Notes: generated from the sequence alone by a model not told the origin. A DNA stretch of 64,000 nucleotides from Streptosporangium pseudovulgare (GCF_014648055.1 NZ_BMQJ01000002.1:774453-838452), one strand, 5' to 3'; positions 8,822-17,549 are shown, numbered from the stretch's first letter. Numbers and translations: made by a program.

Positions 8822-8842
8822 GTCAGGTCAATTTTTGTCAAC
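8822..8842. promoter_or_regulatory. Candidate operator in the ROK/GH20 divergent region
   Basis: The site holds three GTCA half-motifs around a T5 run (GTCAGGTCAATTTTTGTCA), 16 bases upstream of the ROK start. It resembles the element ahead of the sulfatase gene (7544-7560). Such a position would allow autoregulation by the ROK repressor. Confidence 0.35.
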
Positions 8843-8867
8843 TTTTCGGAATAAAGGCGACGCCCCT

Positions 8868-8901
8868 CGGAAGGTTATATTCCGAACTATTGACTAAATA
8901 G
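8868..8901. promoter_or_regulatory. Two small dyads upstream of the hexosaminidase gene
   Basis: CGGAA-N7-TTCCG (8868-8884) and CTATT-N5-AATAG (8887-8901) are adjacent perfect short inverted repeats in an AT-rich island 77-110 bases ahead of the GH20 start. They could be operators or overlap a promoter; TATATT lies inside the first. The regulator is unknown. Confidence 0.35.
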
Positions 8902-8977
8902 GGGTCGAGGCGAAGACTCTGGCGTTACCGACCGGGCCCCCGGCACCACCGGCCCGTCATCGTTCCTGAGGAGACTC

Positions 8978-11362
8978 ATGCCCGACGCCCCCCGTCGCTT
9001 GATCCCCCCGATCAAACGGCTCTCCCTCGCCGCCCTCCTGGCCGCCGCCCTCCCCCTCGCCGCACCGGCGCCGTCCACGGCGACGGCCGCACCCGCCCCC
9101 GTCAACCTGGCACTGTCCGGCACCGCCGAAGCCTCCAGCGTGGAGCTGGACCGGCCGGACTTCGCGGCCGCCCACGTGATCGACGGAGACGCCGCCACCC
9201 GCTGGTCGTCCAAGTACGCCGACGACAACTGGGTGCAGGTCAAGCTCGCCGAGCCGTCGAAGGTCGATCACGTCACGCTCAGGTGGCCCAACGCCTGCGC
9301 CCGCGACTTCGTGCTGCAGACCTCGGCCGACGGTCTCACCTGGACCGACGTCGCCTCCCTCCAGCGCGACACCTGCCCGCGCGTCGACGTCATCGACGTC
9401 GGCGCGGACCGGCCGGTCTCCTACGTCCGCATGCAGGGCCGCAAGCGGTGGGCCGGCTACGGCTACTCGATCTCGGAGTTCGAGATCTGGAACCTTCCCC
9501 AGGCGCCCAAGCCGACGCTCGGCCTGCTGCCCAAACCCGTCTCCCTGACCGAGGACGGCGGGCAGCCGTTCGTCCTGCACGGCAACACGCGCATCGTGAC
9601 CTCGGGCGCCGGCGCGCAGGCCCCGGCCGACCACCTGGCCCGGCTGCTGCGCACCGCGACCGGATACCGGGTCCGCGTCGCCGCCCACGGTGACGGTCCC
9701 TCGCCGATCTTCGTCTCCGTCGGTCCGGGCAAGGGACCCGCCGGGCACGAGGAGGAGGGCTACACCCTCAAGGTGACCTCCGGCTCCGTCACCATCGAGG
9801 CCGCCACCGCCAACGGCGCGCTCAACGCGGTGCAGACGCTGCGCCAGCTCCTGCCGCAGTGGGTCCCGGCCGGCGGAACGCCGTCGGTGCCCGCCGTGAC
9901 GATCACCGACTACCCCCGCTTCGCCTACCGGGGCGTCATGCTCGACGTGGCGCGCAGCTTCTATCCCGTCGCCGACGTCAAGCGCTACATCGACACGGCC
10001 GCGCAGTACAAGATCAACCGGCTGCACCTGCACCTGACCGACGACCAGGGCTGGCGCATCGCCATGGACACCCCCGCCGACAACCCCGCGGGCATCGACT
10101 ACGGGCTGCTCACCCGGGTCAGCGGCGCCACCGCGATGACCCGGGACGCCAACGGCAACCTGATGGGCACCGAGCTGGGCCACACCGGTTTCTACACCAA
10201 GGCCGACTACACCGAGATCGTCCGGTACGCGGGTGAGAACGGCATGGTCGTCGTGCCCGAGATCGACCTGCCCGGCCACACCAACGCGGCGTTGCACGCC
10301 ATCCCGCAGCTGAACACCGCGGGGGCGCTTCCCCGCCCGGCGGCCGGCCAGACCACCGTGCCGGCCAACGGCACCGGCGCGGTCGGCTACTCCTCGCTGG
10401 ACTCCGCCTCGCCCGCCACCTACGAGTTCGCCGAGCAGGTGCTGACGCAGCTCGCCCGGCTCACCCCGGGACCGTACCTGCACATCGGCGGCGACGAGGC
10501 CCACTCCACCGGTCACGCCGACTACACCAAGATGGTCGACGCCTTCACCCAGGACGTCGCCGGCCTCGGCAAGACCGTGATGGGCTGGAACGAGTACTCC
10601 TCCACCGCGCTCCCCAAGGACAAGGCGATCGTCCAGTACTGGAACGGCGACAAGGCGCAGGTGTCCAGGGCCGTCGCCGAGCGCGGCGCCGAGGTCGTGC
10701 TCTCCCCCGCCTCCAACGCCTACGTGCCCCAGCGGCAGGACCCGCGCCAGCCGCAGGGCGGCACCTGGGCCTGCGGCGGGGTGTGCGGGCTCGACCGGCA
10801 CTACGGCTGGGACCCCGGCGCGTTCCTGCCCGGCGTGGCCGAGTCCAGCGTGCACGGCGTGGAGTCGGCCCTGTGGGGTGAGTGGATCCGCGGCATCCGC
10901 CAGGCCGAGTACTGGAACTACCCCCGGGTGATCGCCACCGCGGAGGTCGGATGGACCCCCCAGGACCAGCGCGACTACCAGGACTTCAAGGAGCGGCTGT
11001 CGGTCGCGGGCGGCCGGCTGACGGTCGCGAAGGTCAACTTCTTCCCCACGGCCGACGTCCCCTGGCGGATCGCGGTTCTGGGCACCTCGGGCTCACCCGG
11101 CCAGGCGCGGTGGACCGTCACCGCGCCCGGATACGCCGCCGGTGACCTGCCCGCCACGATCTCCTGGAGCGACGGCGTCCAGGAGACGGTCACCCTGACC
11201 ACCGACCGGCCGGGCAGCATCCCCGAGATGTGGAACAACGGGGCCTTCACCGCGGTCTCCACCCGCGCCTTCCCCGGCGCGGGACGCTACACCGGCACCC
11301 TCCGGATCAAGAGACCCGGCTGGGCCGCGGTCGAGGGAACGCTCACCGTGACGGTGGGCTGA
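8978..11362 (+). CDS. Secreted GH20 beta-N-acetylhexosaminidase with CBM32/F5-8C domain
   Basis: The 794-residue protein begins with an export signal (basic start, Ala/Leu-rich core, cleavage near TAAPAP). Residues about 45-175 are a discoidin/CBM32-like domain (NLALSGTAEASS ... YGYSISEFEIWNL), followed by a GH20b domain and the GH20 TIM barrel. The catalytic Asp506-Glu507 pair lies in HIGGDEAH, and HLHLTDDQGWRI and WGEWIRG are also GH20 hallmarks. It would release terminal GlcNAc or GalNAc from extracellular glycans by substrate-assisted catalysis. The last 130 residues are a beta-rich tail of no clear family. GAGGAG precedes the ATG. It is divergent from the ROK regulator. Confidence 0.94.
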   Translation: MPDAPRRLIPPIKRLSLAALLAAALPLAAPAPSTATAAPAPVNLALSGTAEASSVELDRPDFAAAHVIDGDAATRWSSKYADDNWVQVKLAEPSKVDHVTLRWPNACARDFVLQTSADGLTWTDVASLQRDTCPRVDVIDVGADRPVSYVRMQGRKRWAGYGYSISEFEIWNLPQAPKPTLGLLPKPVSLTEDGGQPFVLHGNTRIVTSGAGAQAPADHLARLLRTATGYRVRVAAHGDGPSPIFVSVGPGKGPAGHEEEGYTLKVTSGSVTIEAATANGALNAVQTLRQLLPQWVPAGGTPSVPAVTITDYPRFAYRGVMLDVARSFYPVADVKRYIDTAAQYKINRLHLHLTDDQGWRIAMDTPADNPAGIDYGLLTRVSGATAMTRDANGNLMGTELGHTGFYTKADYTEIVRYAGENGMVVVPEIDLPGHTNAALHAIPQLNTAGALPRPAAGQTTVPANGTGAVGYSSLDSASPATYEFAEQVLTQLARLTPGPYLHIGGDEAHSTGHADYTKMVDAFTQDVAGLGKTVMGWNEYSSTALPKDKAIVQYWNGDKAQVSRAVAERGAEVVLSPASNAYVPQRQDPRQPQGGTWACGGVCGLDRHYGWDPGAFLPGVAESSVHGVESALWGEWIRGIRQAEYWNYPRVIATAEVGWTPQDQRDYQDFKERLSVAGGRLTVAKVNFFPTADVPWRIAVLGTSGSPGQARWTVTAPGYAAGDLPATISWSDGVQETVTLTTDRPGSIPEMWNNGAFTAVSTRAFPGAGRYTGTLRIKRPGWAAVEGTLTVTVG

Positions 11363-11370
11363 CCCCGGCC

Positions 11371-11405
11371 GGGTGGGCTCCGATCACGTGGATCGGGGCC
11401 CACCC
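11371..11405. terminator. Hairpin between convergent GH20 and oxidoreductase genes
   Basis: A 15-bp stem with one mismatch (GGGTGGGCTCCGATC paired with GATCGGGGCCCACCC) and a 5-base loop lies 8 bases after the GH20 stop and 18 bases from the oppositely oriented stop at 11424. It has no T run, so it is probably a bidirectional GC-rich terminator of the actinomycete kind. Confidence 0.6.
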
Positions 11406-11423
11406 GATCTCGCGGGAGACGGC

Positions 11424-12317
11424 TCAGACGACCATGACCCGGCGCCCGCGCGTGTGACCGGCCTGGCTGTCGATGTGCGCCGCCGCGGCCTCGGCGAGCG
11501 GGTACGACTTCTCGACCGGGATGTGGAGCCTCCCCCGCGAGATGAGGCCGACGGCCTCGGCGAGCGCTTCCGGCACGCTCCCGGCCACGCCGGAGAAGCG
11601 GACACCGAACTCCGGTGCGCCGAGATCGGCGATGGAGACCACCTTCTGCGGATCCCCGGTCAGCTCGACGAGCTCGGGGATCACGCCCGAGCCGGCCAGG
11701 TCGAGAGCCGCGTCGACACGGCCGAGCCGCCGCACCCGCTCGACCCAGCCCTCGCCGTACGTCGTGGCGAGGGCGCCCAGGCTGCGCAGGTAGTCCTGGT
11801 TCGCGGCCCCGGCCGTGCCGATCACCGTGATGCCGCGGTCGCGGGCGATCTGGAGGACCGCCGACCCGACTCCCCCGGACGCGCCGCTGACCAGCAGCGT
11901 CTGCCCGGACCGCACACCGACCTCGCGGATGATGCGCAGCGCGGTCTCCACCACGGAGGGGTACCCGGCCGCCTCCTCGAACGTCAGGCCCTCGGGCATA
12001 CGGGCCCAGGCCGACAGCACGGCGAACTCGGCGTAGGTGCTCGAACCCTCGCCGAACACGTGGTCGCCGACCTCGACCCCTTCGACGCCCTCGCCGATCT
12101 CGTCCACCACTCCGGAGGCGTCCAGCCCGACTCCGGAGGGCAGCTCGATCGGATGGGCCTTCAGTATCTGGCCTTCGCGGATCCTCCAGTCGACGGGGTT
12201 CACGCCCGCCGCCCGCACGGCGATGCGTATCCGGCCGGGACCCGCGTGGGGCTCCTCGGCGTCCACGAGCCGGAGAACGTCCGGACCGCCGAACTCGGCG
12301 AAGCTCACTTTCCTCAT
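11424..12317 (-). CDS. NADP-dependent zinc-free MDR oxidoreductase (quinone-reductase-like)
   Basis: The 297-residue medium-chain reductase has the opening MRKVSFAEFGGPDVLRL, the GroES-like segment AAGVNPVDWRIREG, and the cofactor motif SGASGGVGSAVLQIA. Zinc-ligand cysteines are absent, as in quinone oxidoreductases. It probably reduces quinones or enones with NADPH in the cytoplasm. It is divergent from a TetR regulator over a 70-base region with a perfect palindrome, so it is very likely that regulator's target. The physiological substrate is unknown. Confidence 0.88.
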   Translation of the reverse strand: MRKVSFAEFGGPDVLRLVDAEEPHAGPGRIRIAVRAAGVNPVDWRIREGQILKAHPIELPSGVGLDASGVVDEIGEGVEGVEVGDHVFGEGSSTYAEFAVLSAWARMPEGLTFEEAAGYPSVVETALRIIREVGVRSGQTLLVSGASGGVGSAVLQIARDRGITVIGTAGAANQDYLRSLGALATTYGEGWVERVRRLGRVDAALDLAGSGVIPELVELTGDPQKVVSIADLGAPEFGVRFSGVAGSVPEALAEAVGLISRGRLHIPVEKSYPLAEAAAAHIDSQAGHTRGRRVMVV

Positions 12318-12331
12318 GCGACCGACCGTAG

Positions 12332-12360
12332 CACTAACGGTTAGTGTTTAAAAACCGTTA
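12332..12360. promoter_or_regulatory. TetR operator in the divergent oxidoreductase/TetR promoter region
   Basis: CACTAAC-G-GTTAGTG (12332-12346) is a perfect 7+1+7 palindrome. A second inverted pair, TAACGGTT (12335-12342) with AACCGTTA (12353-12360), overlaps it. The element is central in the gap between the divergent starts at 12317 and 12388, as expected for a repressor acting on both promoters. Confidence 0.7.
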
Positions 12361-12387
12361 CGGATTTGCATCTGGTAGTGTCAGGAC

Positions 12388-12981
12388 ATGACCGTGTCGC
12401 CCGGACGCCGGGAGCGCAAGAAGGCCGCGACCCGCCAGAAGATCGCCGACGCCGCCCTGCGGCTCTTCCTGGAACGCGGGTACGACGCGGTGGGCATCCG
12501 CGACGTGGCCGCCGAGGCCGACGTGGCCGTCACCACGCTCTTCTCCCACTTCGCCTCGAAAGAGGCCCTGGTCTTCGAGCAGGACGAGGACTTCGAGCAA
12601 CGCCTCATGCGGGCGGTCACCGGCCGGGCGCCGCACGAGCCGCTCATCCCCGCGCTGCGCCGCGAGATCCACGCCCTGGTACGGCACTGCACGGCGGACG
12701 GCGCCGCCCCGATCTGGGGAATGATCGACGAATCACCCGCCCTGCGGGAGTACGAGAAGTCGATGAGGCTGCGCCACGCGGAGTCGCTGGCGACGGCCAT
12801 CGCCGCCGACCTCGGCCTGCCACCGACCGCGACGGCCTGCCGGGCGATCGCGAGGTTCGCGATCGACGCCTATTCGCTGGCCAGGGAGGCGGCCGATCCG
12901 GAGGCCGCGGTGGACGAGATCTTCCGGATGATCGAGGCGGCCTGGGAGGTCAGCGGCTGCCGGGCGCGGGCGGCCGGCTGA
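12388..12981 (+). CDS. TetR/AcrR-family transcriptional regulator
   Basis: The 197-residue protein carries the TetR DNA-binding domain RKKAATRQKIADAALRLFLE, then IRDVAAEADVAVTTLFSHFASKE, with a helical ligand-binding C-terminal half. ATG at 12388 gives a normal 10-residue lead into helix 1. Its operator is probably the palindrome at 12332-12346, and the divergent quinone-reductase-like gene the regulated partner. Such pairs often respond to electrophiles or quinones, but no ligand can be read from the sequence. Confidence 0.88.
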   Translation: MTVSPGRRERKKAATRQKIADAALRLFLERGYDAVGIRDVAAEADVAVTTLFSHFASKEALVFEQDEDFEQRLMRAVTGRAPHEPLIPALRREIHALVRHCTADGAAPIWGMIDESPALREYEKSMRLRHAESLATAIAADLGLPPTATACRAIARFAIDAYSLAREAADPEAAVDEIFRMIEAAWEVSGCRARAAG

Positions 12982-12988
12982 CGGCGGA

Positions 12989-14122
12989 TCAGACGCGCCG
13001 TCCGGAGGGGTCGTCGAACACGATGACCTGCCGGATGGCGGTCCCGTCGGCGAGCTGGTCCATCGCCTCGTTCACCTCCGAGAGCCGGATCCTCGCCGAC
13101 ACCAGCGCCTCGACCGGGAGCCTGCCCTCGCGCCACATCCGCGCGAAGACGGGGATGTCACGGGCGGGGACCGCCGAGCCGAGATAGCTCCCGATGATGG
13201 TCCGGCCCTCCGCCACGAGCCCGAGCGGCGAGATCGACGACCGGGCGTCGGGCGCCGGGAGCCCGACGGTGACGGTGCGGCCGCCCGGAGCGGTCGCGGC
13301 GACCGCGGCCTCGAAGGCCCGGGCGTTCCCGGCCGCCTCGATGACGACGGGCGCCCTGATCCCGAGCTCGGCGACCTCGGCGGGGCCGTACGTCGCGTGG
13401 GCGCCCAGCTCCCGAGCGGTGGCGAGCTTGTCCGGATTGCCGTCGACGCCGATGACCGTGACGCCGTCCAGGGCGAGGGCGGTGATCAGCGCGGCCATGC
13501 CGACGCCGCCGAGCCCGACGACCATCACCGTCTGGCCGGGGGACGGCCTGCCGGCGTTGACGACCGCGCCACCGCCGGTGAGGACGGCGCAGCCGAGGAT
13601 CGCGGCGACCTCGGGGGGCACGTCCTCGCCCACCGGGACGACCGAGTGCCGGTCGACGACGGCATGGGTGGCGAAGGCGGACACCCCGAGGTGGTGCAGG
13701 ACCTCGGCGCCGTCCCGGCGCAGGCGGACACCGCCGCCCAGCAGCGTTCCCGCGTTGTTCGCCGCGCTTCCGGCGACGCAGGGCGTCACCCCGTCGGTGG
13801 CGCATCCCTCGCACGCGCCGCAGCGGGGCAGGAAGGTCATGACGACCCGCTGCCCGACCTCGACGTCGTCGACGCCGGCGCCGGCGCCGACCCGCTCCAC
13901 CAGGCCGGCCGCCTCGTGCCCCAGGAGCATGGGGACGGGACGCACCCGGTTGCCGTCGACGACCGACAGGTCGGAGTGGCACACGCCCGCCGCCTCGATC
14001 CTGACGAGGAGCTCGCCGTCGCCGGGCGGGTCCAGTTCGAGCTCGGAGACGGACAGCGGCCGGGACGCGGCATACGGGCGGGACCGGCCGACCTCCTCCA
14101 GGACGGCTCCGCGGATTCTCAT
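12989..14122 (-). CDS. Zinc-dependent alcohol dehydrogenase (MDR family)
   Basis: The 377-residue enzyme has the catalytic zinc ligands in GVCHSDLSV and GHEAAG, the four-cysteine structural zinc lobe CGACEGCATDGVTPC and the nucleotide site VGLGGVGMAA followed by GVDGNPDK, whose Asp indicates NAD. The second residue pair is GTG-ATG: ATG at 14122 overlaps the upstream exporter stop by one base with an AAAGG site 7 bases upstream; GTG at 14125 would give a four-base overlap. It is translationally coupled to the DMT exporter. The substrate alcohol is unknown; the fold resembles arylalcohol- and mycothiol-type dehydrogenases. Confidence 0.9.
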   Translation of the reverse strand: MRIRGAVLEEVGRSRPYAASRPLSVSELELDPPGDGELLVRIEAAGVCHSDLSVVDGNRVRPVPMLLGHEAAGLVERVGAGAGVDDVEVGQRVVMTFLPRCGACEGCATDGVTPCVAGSAANNAGTLLGGGVRLRRDGAEVLHHLGVSAFATHAVVDRHSVVPVGEDVPPEVAAILGCAVLTGGGAVVNAGRPSPGQTVMVVGLGGVGMAALITALALDGVTVIGVDGNPDKLATARELGAHATYGPAEVAELGIRAPVVIEAAGNARAFEAAVAATAPGGRTVTVGLPAPDARSSISPLGLVAEGRTIIGSYLGSAVPARDIPVFARMWREGRLPVEALVSARIRLSEVNEAMDQLADGTAIRQVIVFDDPSGRRV

Positions 14123-15207
14123 CACAGCACCTTTCCGGACGATTCCAGGTTCTCTTCGGTGTCGGTTTCACCGGCGGACGGACGCGCGGGGGGACCCTCC
14201 GGAGACGAGCCCGGGCCGCCGCCGTCCGCCGCCTGTTCCGGGGCGGCCCGGCGGTTGGCGAGCAGGACACCGGCGCCGCCGAGGACGAGCCCCGCGACGG
14301 CGAGCGGATGCAGCGACTGACCGACGAGCAGCCAGGCCAGCACCGCCGTCACCGACGGGGTCAGGAAGAACAACGTGCTCACCCGGCCGGCGGACCAGCG
14401 GAGCAGCATCGTGTTGAGCAGGATGAACGCCGCGATGGAGTTGACCAGCACCATCCAGGCCACGGACGCGCCGAACGCCGTCCAGTCCGACACCCGCGGC
14501 GTCTCGACGGCCAGGCAGGCCAGCCCGACCGCCGGGGCGCTGACGAGAAGCTGCACGGCGGTCCCGGTGCGGACGTCCATCCGGGGGACGAAACGCTTCT
14601 GGTAGAGGGTGCCGGTGCTCAACCCGAGCAGCCCGAGCAGGCACAGCAGCACACCCCAGATCGAGAGGCTCACCCGGTCGGCGACGGCGAGGACCACACC
14701 GGCGGCGCCGAGGGCGAAGCCGAGCGCCTGCCGCCGGGTGACCGTCTCGCCGAGGAACCGGCCGGCCAGCACGACGACGACGGGGCTGAGCCCCTGGACG
14801 AGGGAGACGACGGCGGCCGGGAAGCCCATGCCGAGCGCGGTGTAGAAGGCGCCGAACTGGACGGCCTGGATCAGCAGACCGGTGACGGCGATGTGCGCCA
14901 CGGCCCGGCCGCGCGGCCAGGGGGCGCGCGTGACCAGGGCGTACCCGGTGAGCAGCACCCCGGCCAGGGCGAAGCGCGCGAACATCAGGAGCAACGGCGG
15001 AGCGGCCTGGAGTCCGGGGATGCCCGCGATGAACGCGCTGCTCCAGAGCACGACGAACACGGGGGGCGCGAACGCCATCAGGCGCGGGCCGCCCCTCCGC
15101 GGGGCCGGTCCGGGCGCCGCCCCGTCCGCCCCGCCGGGCGGAGCGCCGGAGGCCGCCGGCGGCGGCCCGGGGGGCGGACCGGGCGGGTCCGGCGTTGTCG
15201 GCGTCAA
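14122..15207 (-). CDS. DMT-superfamily (EamA) transporter
   Basis: The 361-residue membrane protein has about ten hydrophobic helices in two EamA repeats (the first around FVVLWSSAFIAGIPGL, the second around LCLLGLLGLSTGTLYQKRF), as in RhaT/YdcZ-type metabolite exporters. The cytoplasmic N-terminus is rich in Pro and Gly (about 40 residues) and the C-terminus in Gly, Pro and Glu; neither is part of the fold. The TTG start is supported by GGAAGGA seven bases upstream. It is coupled to the alcohol dehydrogenase, so it may export the product of, or a compound related to, that enzyme. Confidence 0.85.
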   Translation of the reverse strand: MTPTTPDPPGPPPGPPPAASGAPPGGADGAAPGPAPRRGGPRLMAFAPPVFVVLWSSAFIAGIPGLQAAPPLLLMFARFALAGVLLTGYALVTRAPWPRGRAVAHIAVTGLLIQAVQFGAFYTALGMGFPAAVVSLVQGLSPVVVVLAGRFLGETVTRRQALGFALGAAGVVLAVADRVSLSIWGVLLCLLGLLGLSTGTLYQKRFVPRMDVRTGTAVQLLVSAPAVGLACLAVETPRVSDWTAFGASVAWMVLVNSIAAFILLNTMLLRWSAGRVSTLFFLTPSVTAVLAWLLVGQSLHPLAVAGLVLGGAGVLLANRRAAPEQAADGGGPGSSPEGPPARPSAGETDTEENLESSGKVL

Positions 15208-15358
15208 CGAGTCGTCCTTCCGTGCGGAGACCGTTCAGCGGAGACCGCTCAGCGGGGGTGGCCGCCGGCGATCGGGATCACGCGGCGGCCGGGGACACGC
15301 GGGCCCGCCCCGCGCACGCGTCAGGACGGGCGGACGGACCGGTGTGCGGGCAGGTGCC

Positions 15359-15970
15359 TCAGGAGACGCGCAGGGCGGACCGGCGCAGCTCCCACAGGCC
15401 CTCGTCCGAGGTGCAGACTCCGGCGGCGCCGTGGTGGAGCGCCTCGGCCACGTCCGTCGCGTCCTGGACGAACCCGGCGGCCAGATACGGCACCCCGAGG
15501 TCCCTGGCCTGCCGCCCCATGTAGCGCAGCACGACCGCGGGCATGAGCTGGACCAGGTCCGGCTGGGAGCGGGCGACGGACTGGAGGCTGCGGCGCAGGT
15601 TGGACCGGTCGGTCACGAACACCTTCTGCATGGCCAGCAGTCCCAGGCCGCCCGCCCGCTCGATGATCGCCGCGCGGGTGGAGCAGATCCCGATCGCCCC
15701 GATCCCCTTGAGGTAGGTCAGGGCGCCGGGGTCGTGACCCAGCCCGGGGGTCGAGTCCATGTTGACGAACACGACCTTGCCGGCGGCGACGGTCCGCTGG
15801 ACCGTCGCCGCCAGGTCGCCGAGCGGGACCGAGGCGAGGATGCCGAGCGGGGTCGAGGTGGTGGTGAACCGGTCCGCCATCTCCGCACCGACCAGCGAGG
15901 CCATGACGGGGTGTTCCGCCAGGGCGGCCAGCAGGCGCCGGTCGATGGGGCGCTTCGGACGAGGGTTCAC
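15359..15970 (-). CDS. glpP: GlpP-type glycerol-3-phosphate-responsive antiterminator
   Basis: The 203-residue protein matches the GlpP antiterminator family in length and in motifs such as GKVVFVNMDSTPGLGHDPGAL, GICSTRAAII, AMQKVFVTDRSNL, PDLVQLMPAVV and the closing VCTSDEGLW. In Bacillus subtilis GlpP binds glycerol 3-phosphate and lets polymerase read through a terminator in the glp leader. Here the gene is last in a five-gene operon, 16 bases after the flavoprotein gene, and the operon leader carries a strong terminator (22300-22345). This supports the same mechanism and autoregulation. The GTG start has AAGGTGG upstream. Confidence 0.88.
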   Translation of the reverse strand: MNPRPKRPIDRRLLAALAEHPVMASLVGAEMADRFTTTSTPLGILASVPLGDLAATVQRTVAAGKVVFVNMDSTPGLGHDPGALTYLKGIGAIGICSTRAAIIERAGGLGLLAMQKVFVTDRSNLRRSLQSVARSQPDLVQLMPAVVLRYMGRQARDLGVPYLAAGFVQDATDVAEALHHGAAGVCTSDEGLWELRRSALRVS

Positions 15971-15986
15971 CGGTCCACCTTATGCG

Positions 15987-17549
15987 CTAGTCCTGGTCGG
16001 ACGTGCCGGCCCCGAAACGGCTGGGCAGTCCGAGCTTCCCGGGGTTCATGATCCCCGTCGGGTCGAGGGCCTGCTTGACCGCCACCAGGGTGGCGAAGCC
16101 GCCGCCCAGCGAACGCTCGACGTACGGCGAGCGCAGCAGCCCGACACCGTGGTGGTGGCTGATCGCGGCGCCGTGCCGGATGAGCACCTCGTTGGCGGCG
16201 TCCCAGGCGGCCCGGTACCACTCGCGGCGGCGCTCCCGCTCCACGTCACCGCGGAGCGAGAAGTACAGGCAGGCCCCGTCGGTGTAGGCGTGCGACTGGT
16301 GCGCGGAGGCGCGCAGCGTCCCCGGGACCGCCTCGATGGCCGCCACCACCTCGTCGTAGATCGCCGGCAGCGACGACCACGACCCGGCGATCTCGCAGGT
16401 GTCGGCGACGAAGCCGGGACCCTTGGCGAAGCCGTCGCCGGACTTGCCGACGAGCATCCGCTCGTCCAGCCAGCGGGCGAGGACCGCTTCGCCGTCGAGC
16501 GTCACCGACGCCCGCTCACCGCAGACCTCCTCGGTCACGGCCATGGTCGCGTCCACCAGCTCCGGGTCGCCCTCGTCGGCGATGAGCAGCAGGTTGGTGC
16601 CCGGCTCGCCGAAGTGGGTGCCGCTCTCGTGCGCGTCGTACAGGCGCAGCACCGCGGGGGTCGCGCCCCGCTGGAGGATCTCCCGGCAGGCGTCCAGGCC
16701 CGCGGCGAACGTGTCGAACCCGTAGGCGAGGCCCTTCGCGTAGGAGGGCAGCCGGTGGGTCCGCAGCCGCAGCCGGGTGATCACGCCCAGGGTGCCCTCG
16801 GAGCCGATGAACAGCTGGCGCAGGTCCGGGCCGACGGCGGCCCGGGGGTAGGTGCCGTAGCTGGCGGTGCTCCCGTCGGGGAGGACCACGTCCAGCCCGA
16901 CGACCATGTCCTCGATCTTCCCGTACCGGGTGGACAGCTGGCCGGCGCCGCGGCAGGCCGCCCAGCCGCCGACCGTGGAGATGGCGAAGGCGGACGGCCA
17001 GTGCCCGGTGGTGACGCCGTGCTCCTCCTGCAGCTCCTTCTCGAACAGGTCACCGAACATGCCCGCCTGCACCTCGACGATCATCGACTCGGCGTCGAAG
17101 GAGATGATCTGGTTGAGCCGGCAGACGTCCAGCACGACCCCGCCGAACACCGGCAGGGCGGCGCCGAGGACGTTGCTGCGGCCGGCCGAGACCGTCAGGG
17201 GGATGCCGTGCGCGTGGCAGACGCGGACCACGGCGGCCACCTGCTCCTCGTCGGCCGCCTCGACGATCACGGCGTCCGGGGTGGCGGGGGCGCCGTCGGT
17301 CTCCCCGATGGAGGTGCCCGCCCACCAGTCACGGGTGCGCAGGATCACCTCGTCCCGGTCGGTGTGCACGGCGGCGGCGACCTCGCGCAACTCGGCGACG
17401 ACCGCGTCGGGAACCTCGACCACGGCGGTCTGCAGGCTGGCCTTCCCCGTGCCGGGCGGGCAGTCGGCGGCCCAGCGCGGCGGGGTGGGCGCGCCGACGA
17501 CGTAGTCGCCCCGGTTGAACGGGTGCGTGATGGTCTGCCTGCTGATCAT
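15987..17549 (-). CDS. FAD-dependent oxidase resembling alkyldihydroxyacetonephosphate synthase
   Basis: The 520-residue flavoprotein of the VAO/PCMH fold has LTVSAGRSNVLGAALP for the pyrophosphate loop, WPSAFAISTVGGWAACRGAGQ and STRYGKIEDMVVGLDVV for the FAD site, and the C-terminal motif SHHHGVG found in alkyl-DHAP synthases. Those enzymes exchange the acyl of acyl-DHAP for an alkyl group in ether-lipid synthesis; bacterial homologues in glycerol operons are mostly uncharacterised. The start overlaps the glpD stop by four bases (ATGA). Its position between glpD and glpP ties it to triose or glycerol-phosphate metabolism. Whether it oxidises a polyol or acts on glycerophosphate ethers is open. 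Confidence 0.85.
   Translation of the reverse strand: MISRQTITHPFNRGDYVVGAPTPPRWAADCPPGTGKASLQTAVVEVPDAVVAELREVAAAVHTDRDEVILRTRDWWAGTSIGETDGAPATPDAVIVEAADEEQVAAVVRVCHAHGIPLTVSAGRSNVLGAALPVFGGVVLDVCRLNQIISFDAESMIVEVQAGMFGDLFEKELQEEHGVTTGHWPSAFAISTVGGWAACRGAGQLSTRYGKIEDMVVGLDVVLPDGSTASYGTYPRAAVGPDLRQLFIGSEGTLGVITRLRLRTHRLPSYAKGLAYGFDTFAAGLDACREILQRGATPAVLRLYDAHESGTHFGEPGTNLLLIADEGDPELVDATMAVTEEVCGERASVTLDGEAVLARWLDERMLVGKSGDGFAKGPGFVADTCEIAGSWSSLPAIYDEVVAAIEAVPGTLRASAHQSHAYTDGACLYFSLRGDVERERRREWYRAAWDAANEVLIRHGAAISHHHGVGLLRSPYVERSLGGGFATLVAVKQALDPTGIMNPGKLGLPSRFGAGTSDQD

Noticed and set aside
8807..8977. DasR-responsive element upstream of the hexosaminidase
   Set aside because: No TGGTCTAGACCA-like palindrome is present; the GTCA motifs there fit a different regulator.
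8978..10855. Long minus-strand frame opposite the hexosaminidase
   Set aside because: It is a GC-driven shadow of a well-defined GH20 enzyme.
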